DNA of 64,000 nt from contig NC_092562.1 in NCBI RefSeq assembly GCF_037975245.1, forward strand, positions 902,501 to 966,500. Reading direction: 5' to 3'. Both the position numbers and the translations under genes were made by a program. Below, piece by piece: positions 29,301 to 43,400 of this stretch (positions within the stretch are counted from its first letter, which is position 1; each line of letters begins with the position of its first letter). The stretch is from Apostichopus japonicus (taxonomy: Eukaryota; Echinodermata; Holothuroidea; Aspidochirotida; Stichopodidae). The notes under the pieces were generated by a model, which saw only the letters and a list, made by a program, of their open reading frames with translations, was not told the origin of the DNA and ran no database searches.

Positions 29301-32300
29301 CAAAATGGCCAATTTCATAAGGCATACCCTTATGATTTTGTCCAATTTTGGCCAAAATCGCGACTTTTTTAATTCTTCCCAAAATTACACATGTGGTGTG
29401 AGGCGCCCTTTAGATTCCTTTCCAGGTGACCAGAGTTGTATAAACACTTATATTTTGGTGGAAAAATGAAATTTAATAACCATATCTTGACGTCATTTCA
29501 TATCTAATTTAAATGACAAAAACTTCGTCGAATACCACTTTTGACCCGAGAGAAGCGTCTAGTGGGTGCTGGGAGTCCCTTCTACGTATTCTGGGAGAGA
29601 TTTGAAAACTTTCATATTTGGGCCAAAATGGCCAATATCATAATGCAATACCCTTATGATTTTGTCCAATTTTGGCCAAAATCGCGACTTTTTTTAATTG
29701 TTCCCAAAATTGTACATGTGGTGTGTGGCGCCCTTTAGATTCCTTTCCAGGTGACAAGAGTTGTATAAACCCTTATATTTTGGTGGAAAAATGAAATTTA
29801 ATAACCATATCTTGACGTCATTTCATATCTAATTTAAATGACAAAAACTTCGTCGAATGCCACTTTTGACCCCAGAGAAGCGTCTACTGGGTGCTGGGAG
29901 TCTTTCTACGTATTCTGGGAGAGATTTGAAAACTTTCATTTTTGGCCCAAAATGGCCAATTTCATAAGGCTATACTCTTATGATTTTGTCCAATTTTGGC
30001 CAAAATCGCGACTTTTTTTAATTGTTCCCAAAATTACACATGTGGTGTGTGGCGCCCTTTAGATTCCTTTCCAGGTGACCAGAGTTGTATAAACACTTAT
30101 ATTTTGGTGGAAAAATGAAATTTAATAACCATATCTTGACGTCATTTCATATCTAATTTAAATGACAAAAACTTCGTCGAATGCCACTTTTGACCCGAGA
30201 GAAGCGTCTACTGGGTGCTGGGAGTCCCTTCTACGTATTCTGGGAGAGATTTGAGAACTTTCATATTTTGGCCCAAAATGGCCAATTTCATAAGGCTATA
30301 CCCTTATGATTTTGTCCAATTTTGGCCAAAATCGCGACTTTTTTAATTCTTCCCAAAATTACACATGTGGTGTGAGGCGCCCTTTAGATTCCTTTCCAGG
30401 TGACCAGAGTTGTATAAACCCTTATATTTTGGTGGAAAAATGAAATTTAATAACCATATCTTGACGTCATTTCATATCTAATTTAAATGACGAAAACTTC
30501 GTCGAATGCCACTTTTGACCCCAGAGAAGCGTCTACTGGGTGCTGGGAGTCCCTTCTACGTATTCTGGGAGAGATTTGAAAACTTTCATATTTGGGCCAA
30601 AATGGCCAATTTCATAAGGCAATACCCTTATGATTTTGTCCAATTTTGGCCAAAATCGCGACTTTTTTTAATTCTTCCCAAAATTGTACATGTGGTGTGT
30701 GGCGCCCTTTAGATTCCTTTCCAGGTGACAAGAGTTGTATAAACACTTATATTTTGGTGGAAAAATGAAATTTAATAACCATATCTTGACGTGATTTCAT
30801 ATCTAATTTAAATGACAAAAACTTCGTCGAATGCCACTTTTGACCCCAGAGAAGCGTCTACTGGGTGCTGGGAGTCTTTCTACGTATTCTGGGAGAGATT
30901 TGAAAACTTTCATTTTTGGCCCAAAATGGCCAATTTCATAAGGCTATACTCTTATGATTTTGTCCAATTTTGGCCAAAATCGCGACTTTTTTTAATTGTT
31001 CCCAAAATTACACATGTGGTGTGTGGCGCCCTTTAGATTCCTTTCCAGGTGACCAGAGTTGTATAAACACTTATATTTTGGTGGAAAAATGAAATTTAAT
31101 AACCATATCTTGACGTGATTTCATATCTAATTTAAATGACAAAAACTTCGTCGAATGCCACTTTTGACCCGAGAGAAGCGTCTACTGGGTGCTGGGAGTC
31201 CCTTCTACGTATTCTGGGAGAGATTTGAGAACTTTCATATTTGGCCCAAAATGGCCAATTTCATAAGGCTATACCCTTATGATTTTGTCCAATTTTGGCC
31301 AAAATCGCGACTTTTTTAATTCTTCCCAAAATTACACATGTGGTGTGAGGCGCCCTTTAGATTCCTTTCCAGGTGACCAGAGTTGTATAAACCCTTATAT
31401 TTTGGTGGAAAAATGAAATTTAATAACCATATCTTGACGTGATTTCATATCTAATTTAAATGACGAAAACTTCGTCGAATGCCACTTTTGACCCCAGAGA
31501 AGCGTCTACTGGGTGCTGGGAGTCCCTTCTACGTATTCTGGGAGAGATTTGAAAACTTTCATATTTGGGCCAAAATGGCCAATTTCATAAGGCAATACCC
31601 TTATGATTTTGTCCAATTTTGGCCAAAATCGCGACTTTTTTTAATTCTTCCCAAAATTACACATGTGGTGTGAGGCGCCCTTTAGATTCCTTTCCAGGTG
31701 ACCAGAGTTGTATAAACCCTTATATTTTGGTGGAAAAATGAAATTTAATAACCATATCTTGACGTCATTTCATATCTAATTTAAATGACGAAAACTTCGT
31801 CGAATGCCACTTTTGACCCCAGAGAAGCGTCTACTGGGTGCTGGGAGTCCCTTCTACGTATTCTGGGAGAGATTTGAAAACTTTCATATTTGGGCCAAAA
31901 TGGCCAATTTCATAAGGCAATACCCTTATGATTTTGTCCAATTTTGGCCAAAATCGCGACTTTTTTTAATTCTTCCCAAAATTGTACATGTGGTGTGTGG
32001 CGCCCTTTAGATTCCTTTCCAGGTGACAAGAGTTGTATAAACCCTTATATTTTGGTGGAAAAATGAAATTTAATAACCATATCTTGACGTCATTTCATAT
32101 CTAATTTAAATGACAAAAACTTCGTCGAATGCCACTTTTGACCCCAGAGAAGCGTCTACTGGGTGCTGGGAGTCCCTTCTACGTATTCTGGGAGAGATTT
32201 GAAAACTTTCATTTTTGGCCCAAAATGGCCAATTTCATAAGGCTATACTCTTATGATTTTGTCCAATTTTGGCCAAAATCGCGACTTTTTTTAATTCTTC

Positions 32301-33800
32301 CCAAAATTACACATGTGGTGTGTGGCGCCCTTTAGATTCCTTTCCAGGTGACCAGAGTTGTATAAACACTTATATTTTGGTGGAAAAATGAAATTTAATA
32401 ACCATATCTTGACGTCATTTCATATCTAATTTAAATGACAAAAACTTCGTCGAATGCCACTTTTGACCCCAGAGAAGCGTCTACTGGGTGCTGGGAGTCC
32501 CTTCTACGTATTCTGGGAGAGATTTGAGAACTTTCATATTTGGCCCAAAATGGCCAATTTCATAAGGCTATACCCTTATGATTTTGTCCAATTTTGGCCA
32601 AAATCGCGACTTTTTTAATTCTTCCCAAAATTACACATGTGGTGTGAGGCGCCCTTTAGATTCCTTTCCAGGTGACCAGAGTTGTATAAACCCTTATATT
32701 TTGGTGGAAAAATGAAATTTAATAACCATATCTTGACGTCATTTCATATCTAATTTAAATGACGAAAACTTCGTCGAATGCCACTTTTGACCCCAGAGAA
32801 GCGTCTACTGGGTGCTGGGAGTCCCTTCTACGTATTCTGGGAGAGATTTGAAAACTTTCATATTTGGGCCAAAATGGCCAATTTCATAAGGCAATACCCT
32901 TATGATTTTGTCCAATTTTGGCCAAAATCGCGACTTTTTTTAATTCTTCCCAAAATTGTACATGTGGTGTGTGGCGCCCTTTAGATTCCTTTCCAGGTGA
33001 CAAGAGTTGTATAAACCCTTATATTTTGGTGGAAAAATGAAATTTAATAACCATATCTTGACGTCATTTCATATCTAATTTAAATGACAAAAACTTCGTC
33101 GAATGCCACTTTTGACCCGAGAGAAGCGTCTACTGGGTGCTGGGAGTCCCTTCTACGTATTCTGGGAGAGATTTGAGAACTTTCATATTTGGCCCAAAAT
33201 GGCCAATTTCATAAGGCTATACCCTTATGATTTTGTCCAATTTTGGCCAAAATCGCGACTTTTTTAATTCTTCCCAAAATTACACATGTGGTGTGAGGCG
33301 CCCTTTAGATTCCTTTCCAGGTGACCAGAGTTGTATAAACCCTTATATTTTGGTGGAAAAATGAAATTTAATAACCATATCTTGACGTCATTTCATATCT
33401 AATTTAAATGACGAAAACTTCGTCGAATGCCACTTTTGACCCCAGAGAAGCGTCTACTGGGTGCTGGGAGTCCCTTCTACGTATTCTGGGAGAGATTTGA
33501 AAACTTTCATATTTGGGCCAAAATGGCCAATTTCATAAGGCAATACCCTTATGATTTTGTCCAATTTTGGCCAAAATCGCGACTTTTTTTAATTCTTCCC
33601 AAAATTGTACATGTGGTGTGTGGCGCCCTTTAGATTCCTTTCCAGGTGACAAGAGTTGTATAAACCCTTATATTTTGGTGGAAAAATGAAATTTAATAAC
33701 CATATCTTGACGTCATTTCATATCTAATTTAAATGACAAAAACTTCGTCGAATGCCACTTTTGACCCCAGAGAAGCGTCTACTGGGTGCTGGGAGTCTTT
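22114..33800 (+). repeat. SatA: 18-unit (5,841-bp) tandem duplication, nearly identical copies
   Basis: Copy 1 is about 22114-27954 and copy 2 about 27955-33800. At least fourteen landmark units recur at exactly +5,841. Private mutations are shared: an extra T in CATATTTTGGCCC (24421, 30262), AATATCATAATGC (23793, 29634), the deletion GGCATACCC (23481, 29322) and TTTACTTGTTCCC (22555, 28396). I found one difference, CTGTTATG at 22513 versus CTCTTATG at 28354. 5,841 is 18 units of 324.5. Confidence 0.92.
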
Positions 33801-34705
33801 CTACGTATTCTGGGAGAGATTTGAAAACTTTCATTTTTGGCCCAAAATGGCCAATTTCATAAGGCTATACTCTTATGATTTTGTCCAATTTTGGCCAAAA
33901 TCGCGACTTTTTTTAATTGTTCCCAAAATTACACATGTGGTGTGTGGCGCCCTTTAGATTCCTTTCCAGGTGACCAGAGTTGTATAAACACTTATATTTT
34001 GGTGGAAAAATGAAATTTAATAACCATATCTTGACGTGATTTCATATCTAATTTAAATGACAAAAACTTCGTCGAATGCCACTTTTGACCCGAGAGAAGC
34101 GTCTACTGGGTGCTGGGAGTCCCTTCTACGTATTCTGGGAGAGATTTGAGAACTTTCATATTTGGCCCAAAATGGCCAATTTCATAAGGCTATACCCTTA
34201 TGATTTTGTCCAATTTTGGCCAAAATCGCGACTTTTTTAATTCTTCCCAAAATTACACATGTGGTGTGAGGCGCCCTTTAGATTCCTTTCCAGGTGACCA
34301 GAGTTGTATAAACCCTTATATTTTGGTGGAAAAATGAAATTTAATAACCATATCTTGACGTCATTTCATATCTAATTTAAATGACGAAAACTTCGTCGAA
34401 TGCCACTTTTGACCCCAGAGAAGCGTCTACTGGGTGCTGGGAGTCCCTTCTACGTATTCTGGGAGAGATTTGAAAACTTTCATATTTGGGCCAAAATGGC
34501 CAATTTCATAAGGCAATACCCTTATGATTTTGTCCAATTTTGGCCAAAATCGCGACTTTTTTTAATTCTTCCCAAAATTGTACATGTGGTGTGTGGCGCC
34601 CTTTAGATTCCTTTCCAGGTGACAAGAGTTGTATAAACCCTTATATTTTGGTGGAAAAATGAAATTTAATAACCATATCTTGACGTCATTTCATATCTAA
34701 TTTAA

Positions 34706-35047
34706 ATGACAAAAACTTCGTCGAATGCCACTTTTGACCCCAGAGAAGCGTCTACTGGGTGCTGGGAGTCTTTCTACGTATTCTGGGAGAGATTTGAGAA
34801 CTTTCATATTTGGCCCAAAATGGCCAATTTCATAAGGCTATACCCTTATGATTTTGTCCAATTTTGGCCAAAATCGCGACTTTTTTAATTCTTCCCAAAA
34901 TTACACATGTGGTGTGAGGCGCCCTTTAGATTCCTTTCCAGGTGACCAGAGTTGTATAAACCCTTATATTTTGGTGGAAAAATGAAATTTAATAACCATA
35001 TCTTGACGTCATTTCATATCTAATTTAAATGACGAAAACTTCGTCGA
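34706..35047 (+). repeat. SatA: hybrid C/B unit (captured exchange product)
   Basis: The unit begins as type C (CCCCAGAG and GAGTCTTTC to about 34772) and continues as type B from GAGAACTTT at about 34796 (CATATTTGGCCC, CTATACCC, six T, GTGTGAGG). It stands between two A units 648 bp apart, where a trimer would have C then B. Confidence 0.8.
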
Positions 35048-37401
35048 ATGCCACTTTTGACCCCAGAGAAGCGTCTACTGGGTGCTGGGAGTCCCTTCTA
35101 CGTATTCTGGGAGAGATTTGAAAACTTTCATATTTGGGCCAAAATGGCCAATTTCATAAGGCAATACCCTTATGATTTTGTCCAATTTTGGCCAAAATCG
35201 CGACTTTTTTTAATTCTTCCCAAAATTGTACATGTGGTGTGTGGCGCCCTTTAGATTCCTTTCCAGGTGACAAGAGTTGTATAAACCCTTATATTTTGGT
35301 GGAAAAATGAAATTTAATAACCATATCTTGACGTCATTTCATATCTAATTTAAATGACAAAAACTTCGTCGAATGCCACTTTTGACCCGAGAGAAGCGTC
35401 TACTGGGTGCTGGGAGTCCCTTCTACGTATTCTGGGAGAGATTTGAGAACTTTCATATTTGGCCCAAAATGGCCAATTTCATAAGGCTATACCCTTATGA
35501 TTTTGTCCAATTTTGGCCAAAATCGCGACTTTTTTAATTCTTCCCAAAATTACACATGTGGTGTGAGGCGCCCTTTAGATTCCTTTCCAGGTGACCAGAG
35601 TTGTATAAACCCTTATATTTTGGTGGAAAAATGAAATTTAATAACCATATCTTGACGTCATTTCATATCTAATTTAAATGACGAAAACTTCGTCGAATGC
35701 CACTTTTGACCCCAGAGAAGCGTCTACTGGGTGCTGGGAGTCCCTTCTACGTATTCTGGGAGAGATTTGAAAACTTTCATATTTGGGCCAAAATGGCCAA
35801 TTTCATAAGGCAATACCCTTATGATTTTGTCCAATTTTGGCCAAAATCGCGACTTTTTTTAATTCTTCCCAAAATTGTACATGTGGTGTGTGGCGCCCTT
35901 TAGATTCCTTTCCAGGTGACAAGAGTTGTATAAACCCTTATATTTTGGTGGAAAAATGAAATTTAATAACCATATCTTGACGTCATTTCATATCTAATTT
36001 AAATGACAAAAACTTCGTCGAATGCCACTTTTGACCCCAGAGAAGCGTCTACTGGGTGCTGGGAGTCTTTCTACGTATTCTGGGAGAGATTTGAAAACTT
36101 TCATTTTTGGCCCAAAATGGCCAATTTCATAAGGCTATACTCTTATGATTTTGTCCAATTTTGGCCAAAATCGCGACTTTTTTTAATTGTTCCCAAAATT
36201 ACACATGTGGTGTGTGGCGCCCTTTAGATTCCTTTCCAGGTGACCAGAGTTGTATAAACACTTATATTTTGGTGGAAAAATGAAATTTAATAACCATATC
36301 TTGACGTGATTTCATATCTAATTTAAATGACAAAAACTTCGTCGAATGCCACTTTTGACCCGAGAGAAGCGTCTACTGGGTGCTGGGAGTCCCTTCTACG
36401 TATTCTGGGAGAGATTTGAGAACTTTCATATTTGGCCCAAAATGGCCAATTTCATAAGGCTATACCCTTATGATTTTGTCCAATTTTGGCCAAAATCGCG
36501 ACTTTTTTAATTCTTCCCAAAATTACACATGTGGTGTGAGGCGCCCTTTAGATTCCTTTCCAGGTGACCAGAGTTGTATAAACCCTTATATTTTGGTGGA
36601 AAAATGAAATTTAATAACCATATCTTGACGTCATTTCATATCTAATTTAAATGACGAAAACTTCGTCGAATGCCACTTTTGACCCCAGAGAAGCGTCTAC
36701 TGGGTGCTGGGAGTCCCTTCTACGTATTCTGGGAGAGATTTGAAAACTTTCATATTTGGGCCAAAATGGCCAATTTCATAAGGCAATACCCTTATGATTT
36801 TGTCCAATTTTGGCCAAAATCGCGACTTTTTTTAATTCTTCCCAAAATTGTACATGTGGTGTGTGGCGCCCTTTAGATTCCTTTCCAGGTGACAAGAGTT
36901 GTATAAACCCTTATATTTTGGTGGAAAAATGAAATTTAATAACCATATCTTGACGTCATTTCATATCTAATTTAAATGACAAAAACTTCGTCGAATGCCA
37001 CTTTTGACCCCAGAGAAGCGTCTACTGGGTGCTGGGAGTCTTTCTACGTATTCTGGGAGAGATTTGAAAACTTTCATTTTTGGCCCAAAATGGCCAATTT
37101 CATAAGGCTATACTCTTATGATTTTGTCCAATTTTGGCCAAAATCGCGACTTTTTTTAATTGTTCCCAAAATTACACATGTGGTGTGTGGCGCCCTTTAG
37201 ATTCCTTTCCAGGTGACCAGAGTTGTATAAACACTTATATTTTGGTGGAAAAATGAAATTTAATAACCATATCTTGACGTGATTTCATATCTAATTTAAA
37301 TGACAAAAACTTCGTCGAATGCCACTTTTGACCCGAGAGAAGCGTCTACTGGGTGCTGGGAGTCCCTTCTACGTATTCTGGGAGAGATTTGAGAACTTTC
37401 A

Positions 37402-37469
37402 TATTTGGCCCAAAATGGCCAATTTCATAAGGCTATACCCTTATGATTTTGTCCAATTTTGGCCAAAAT
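37402..37469. repeat. SatA unit palindrome (example copy), 31-bp arms with 6-bp loop
   Basis: Left arm 37402-37432, loop CTATAC 37433-37438, right arm 37439-37469. The inner 8 bp (TCATAAGG / CCTTATGA) pair perfectly. Over the full arms about 24 of 30 positions pair with one small bulge on each side. The right arm also contains the perfect palindrome ATTTTGGCCAAAAT. The structure recurs in essentially every unit; type C units lose one inner pair (CTCTTATG). Confidence 0.85.
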
Positions 37470-40445
37470 CGCGACTTTTTTAATTCTTCCCAAAATTACA
37501 CATGTGGTGTGAGGCGCCCTTTAGATTCCTTTCCAGGTGACCAGAGTTGTATAAACCCTTATATTTTGGTGGAAAAATGAAATTTAATAACCATATCTTG
37601 ACGTCATTTCATATCTAATTTAAATGACGAAAACTTCGTCGAATGCCACTTTTGACCCCAGAGAAGCGTCTACTGGGTGCTGGGAGTCCCTTCTACGTAT
37701 TCTGGGAGAGATTTGAAAACTTTCATATTTGGGCCAAAATGGCCAATTTCATAAGGCAATACCCTTATGATTTTGTCCAATTTTGGCCAAAATCGCGACT
37801 TTTTTTAATTCTTCCCAAAATTGTACATGTGGTGTGTGGCGCCCTTTAGATTCCTTTCCAGGTGACAAGAGTTGTATAAACCCTTATATTTTGGTGGAAA
37901 AATGAAATTTAATAACCATATCTTGACGTCATTTCATATCTAATTTAAATGACAAAAACTTCGTCGAATGCCACTTTTGACCCGAGAGAAGCGTCTACTG
38001 GGTGCTGGGAGTCCCTTCTACGTATTCTGGGAGAGATTTGAGAACTTTCATATTTGGCCCAAAATGGCCAATTTCATAAGGCTATACCCTTATGATTTTG
38101 TCCAATTTTGGCCAAAATCGCGACTTTTTTAATTCTTCCCAAAATTACACATGTGGTGTGAGGCGCCCTTTAGATTCCTTTCCAGGTGACCAGAGTTGTA
38201 TAAACCCTTATATTTTGGTGGAAAAATGAAATTTAATAACCATATCTTGACGTCATTTCATATCTAATTTAAATGACGAAAACTTCGTCGAATGCCACTT
38301 TTGACCCCAGAGAAGCGTCTACTGGGTGCTGGGAGTCCCTTCTACGTATTCTGGGAGAGATTTGAAAACTTTCATATTTGGGCCAAAATGGCCAATTTCA
38401 TAAGGCAATACCCTTATGATTTTGTCCAATTTTGGCCAAAATCGCGACTTTTTTTAATTCTTCCCAAAATTGTACATGTGGTGTGTGGCGCCCTTTAGAT
38501 TCCTTTCCAGGTGACAAGAGTTGTATAAACCCTTATATTTTGGTGGAAAAATGAAATTTAATAACCATATCTTGACGTCATTTCATATCTAATTTAAATG
38601 ACAAAAACTTCGTCGAATGCCACTTTTGACCCGAGAGAAGCGTCTACTGGGTGCTGGGAGTCCCTTCTACGTATTCTGGGAGAGATTTGAGAACTTTCAT
38701 ATTTGGCCCAAAATGGCCAATTTCATAAGGCTATACCCTTATGATTTTGTCCAATTTTGGCCAAAATCGCGACTTTTTTAATTCTTCCCAAAATTACACA
38801 TGTGGTATGAGGCGCCCTTTAGATTCCTTTCCAGGTGACCAGAGTTGTATAAACCCTTATATTTTGGTGGAAAAATGAAATTTAATAACCATATCTTGAC
38901 GTCATTTCATATCTAATTTAAATGACGAAAACTTCGTCGAATGCCACTTTTGACCCCAGAGAAGCGTCTACTGGGTGCTGGGAGTCCCTTCTACGTATTC
39001 TGGGAGAGATTTGAAAACTTTCATATTTGGGCCAAAATGGCCAATTTCATAAGGCAATACCCTTATGATTTTGTCCAATTTTGGCCAAAATCGCGACTTT
39101 TTTTAATTCTTCCCAAAATTGTACATGTGGTGTGTGGCGCCCTTTAGATTCCTTTCCAGGTGACAAGAGTTGTATAAACCCTTATATTTTGGTGGAAAAA
39201 TGAAATTTAATAACCATATCTTGACGTCATTTCATATCTAATTTAAATGACAAAAACTTCGTCGAATGCCACTTTTGACCCGAGAGAAGCGTCTACTGGG
39301 TGCTGGGAGTCCCTTCTACGTATTCTGGGAGAGATTTGAGAACTTTCATATTTGGCCCAAAATGGCCAATTTCATAAGGCTATACCCTTATGATTTTGTC
39401 CAATTTTGGCCAAAATCGCGACTTTTTTAATTCTTCCCAAAATTACACATGTGGTGTGAGGCGCCCTTTAGATTCCTTTCCAGGTGACCAGAGTTGTATA
39501 AACCCTTATATTTTGGTGGAAAAATGAAATTTAATAACCATATCTTGACGTCATTTCATATCTAATTTAAATGACGAAAACTTCGTCGAATGCCACTTTT
39601 GACCCCAGAGAAGCGTCTACTGGGTGCTGGGAGTCCCTTCTACGTATTCTGGGAGAGATTTGAAAACTTTCATATTTGGGCCAAAATGGCCAATTTCATA
39701 AGGCAATACCCTTATGATTTTGTCCAATTTTGGCCAAAATCGCGACTTTTTTTAATTCTTCCCAAAATTGTACATGTGGTGTGTGGCGCCCTTTAGATTC
39801 CTTTCCAGGTGACAAGAGTTGTATAAACCCTTATATTTTGGTGGAAAAATGAAATTTAATAACCATATCTTGACGTCATTTCATATCTAATTTAAATGAC
39901 AAAAACTTCGTCGAATGCCACTTTTGACCCCAGAGAAGCGTCTACTGGGTGCTGGGAGTCTTTCTACGTATTCTGGGAGAGATTTGAAAACTTTCATTTT
40001 TGGCCCAAAATGGCCAATTTCATAAGGCTATACTCTTATGATTTTGTCCAATTTTGGCCAAAATCGCGACTTTTTTTAATTGTTCCCAAAATTACACATG
40101 TGGTGTGTGGCGCCCTTTAGATTCCTTTCCAGGTGACCAGAGTTGTATAAACACTTATATTTTGGTGGAAAAATGAAATTTAATAACCATATCTTGACGT
40201 CATTTCATATCTAATTTAAATGACAAAAACTTCGTCGAATGCCACTTTTGACCCCAGAGAAGCGTCTACTGGGTGCTGGGAGTCCCTTCTACGTATTCTG
40301 GGAGAGATTTGAAAACTTTCATATTTGGCCCAAAATGGCCAATTTCATAAGGCAATACCCTTATGATTTTGTCCAATTTTGGCCAAAATCGCGACTTTTT
40401 TTAATTGTTCCCAAAATTACACATGTGGTGTGTGGCGCCCTTTAG

Positions 40446-43400
40446 AACCCTCTCCAGGTGACCAGAGTTGTATAAACACTTATATTTTGGTGGAAAAATG
40501 AAATTTAATAACCATATCTTGACGTCATTTCATATCTAATTTAAATGACAAAAACTTCGTCGAATGCCACTTTTGACCCGAGAGAAGCGTCTAGTGGGTG
40601 CTGGGAGTCCCTTCTACGTATTCTGGGAGAGATTTGAGAACTTTCATTTTTGGCCGAAAATGGCCAATTTCATAAGGCTATACCCTTATGATTTTGTCCA
40701 ATTTTGGCCAAAATCGCGACTTTTTTTTAATTGTTCCCAAAATTGTACATGTGGTGTGAGGCGCCCTTTAGATTCCTTTCCAGGTGACCAGAGTTGTATA
40801 AACACTTATATTTTGGTGGAAAAATGAAATTTAATAACCATATCTTGACGTCATTTCATATCAAATTTAAATGACAAAAACTTCGTCGAATACCACTTTT
40901 GACCCGAGAGAAGCGTCTAGTGGGTGCTGGGAGTCCCTTCTACGTATTCTGGGAGAGATTTGAAAACTTTCATTTTTGGCCCAAAATGGCCAATTTCATA
41001 AGGCTATACCCTTATGATTTTGTCCAATTTTGGCCAAAATCGCGACTTTTTTAATTGTTCCCAAAATTACACATGTGGTGTGAGGCGCCCTTTAGATTCC
41101 TTTCCAGGTGACCAGAGTTGTATAAACACTTATATTTTGGTGGAAAAATGAAATTTAATAACCATATCTTGACGTCATTTCATATCTAATTTAAATGACA
41201 AAAACTTCGTCGAATACCACTTTTGACCCGAGAGAAGCGTCTACTGGGTGCTGGGAGTCCCTTCTACGTATTCTGGGAGAGATTTGAAAACTTTCATATT
41301 TGGGCCAAAATGGCCAATTTCATAAGGCTATACTCTTATGATTTTGTCCAATTTTGGCCAAAATCGCGACTTTTTTTAATTCTTCCCAAAATTACACATG
41401 TGGTGTGTGGCGCCCTTTAGATTCCTTTCCAGGTGACCAGAGTTGTATAAACACTTATATTTTGGTGGAAAAATGAAATTTAATAACCATATCTTGACGT
41501 CATTTCATATCTAATTTAAATGACAAAAACTTCGTCGAATGCCACTTTTGACCCCAGAGAAGCATCTACTGGGTGCTGGGAGTCCCTTCTACGTATTCTG
41601 GGAGAGATTTGAGAACTTTCATATTTGGCCCAAAATGGCCAATTTCATAAGGCTATACCCTTATGATTTTGTCCAATTTTGGCCAAAATCGCGACTTTTT
41701 TAATTCTTCCCAAAATTACACATGTGGTGTGAGGCGCCCTTTAGATTCCTTTCCAGGTGACCAGAGTTGTATAAACACTTATATTTTGGTGGAAAAATGA
41801 AATTTAATAACCATATCTTGACGTGATTTCATATCTAATTTAAATGACGAAAATTTCGTCGAATGCCACTTTTGACCCGAGAGAAGCGTCTACTGGGTGC
41901 TGGGAGTCCCTTCTACGTATATTGGGAGAGATTTGAAAACTTTCATATTTGGCCCAAAATGGCCAATTTCATAAGGCAATACCCTTATGATTTTGTCCAA
42001 TTTTGTCCAAAATCGCGACTTTTTTTAATTCTTCCCAAAATTACACATGTGGTGTGTGGCGCCCTTTAGATTCCTTTCCAGGTGACCAGAGTTGTATAAA
42101 CACTTATATTTTGGTGGAAAAATGAAATTTAATAACCATATCTTGACGTCATTTCATATCTAATTTAAATGACAAAAACTTCGTCGAATGCCACTTTTGA
42201 CCCGAGAGAAGCGTCTACTGGGTGCTGGGAGTCCCTTCTACGTATTCTGGGAGAGATTTGAGAACTTTCATATTTGGCCCAAAATGGCCAATTTCATAAG
42301 GCTATACCCTTATGATTTTGTCCAATTTTGGCCAAAATCGCGACTTTTTTTAATTGTTCCCAAAATTGTACATGTGGTGTGTGGCGCCCTTTAGATTCCT
42401 TTCCAGGTGACAAGAGTTGTATAAACCCTTATATTTTGGTGGAAAAATGAAATTTAATAACCATATCTTGACGTCATTTCATATCTAATTTAAATGACAA
42501 AAACTTCGTCGAATGCCACTTTTGACCCCAGAGAAGCGTCTACTGGGTGCTGGGAGTCCTTCTACGTATTCTGAGAGAGATTTGAAAACTTTCATTTTTG
42601 GCCCAAAATGGCCAATTTCATAAGGCTATACTCTTATGATTTTGTCCAATTTTGGCCAAAATCGCGACTTTTTTTAATTCTTCCCAAAATTACACATGTG
42701 GTGTGTGGCGCCCTTTAGATTCCTCTCCAGGTGACCAGAGTTGTATAAACACTTATATTTTGGTGGAAAAATGAAATTTAATAACCATATCTTGACGTCA
42801 TTTCATATCTAATTTAAATGACAAAAACTTCGTCGAATGACACTTTTGACCCGAGAGAAGCGTCTACTGGGTGCTGGGAGTCCCTTCTACGGATTCTGGG
42901 AGAGATTTGAGAACTTTCATATTTGGCCCAAAATGGCCAATTTCATAAGGCTATACCCTTATGATTTTGTCCAATTTTGGCCAAAATCGCGACTTTTTTT
43001 AATTCTTCCCAAAATTGTACATGTGGTGTGTGGCGCCCTTTAGATTCCTTTCCAGGTGACAAGAGTTGTATAAACCCTTATATTTTGGTGGAAAAATGAA
43101 ATTTAATAACCATATCTTGACGTGATTTCATATCTAATTTAAATGACAAAAACTTCGTCGAATGACACTTTTGACCCGAGAGAAGCGTCTACTGGGTGCT
43201 GGGAGTCCCTTCTACGTATTCTGGGAGAGATTTGAGAACTTTCATATTTGGCCCAAAATGGCCAATTTCATAAGGTATATACCCTTATGATTTTGTCCAA
43301 TTTTGGCCAAAATCGCGACTTTTTTTAATTCTTCCCAAAATTGTACATGTGGTGTGTGGCGCCCTTTAGATTCCTTTCCAGGTGACAAGAGTTGTATAAA

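Larger units (their letters stand above)
33427..40238 (+). repeat. SatA: higher-order domain of A-C-B trimers and A-B dimers
   Basis: Three unit types alternate. A: GACGAAAAC, TTTGGGCCAAA, CAATACCC, seven T, GACAAGAG. B: GACCCGAGAG, GAGAAC, CTATACCC, six T, GTGTGAGG. C: GAGTCTTTC, CATTTTTGG, CTATACTC, ATTGTTCCC. Type A units start at 33427, 34400, 35048, 35697, 36670, 37643, 38292, 38941 and 39590. The spacing is 973 where A-C-B trimers stand and 648-649 where A-B dimers stand. Confidence 0.88.
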
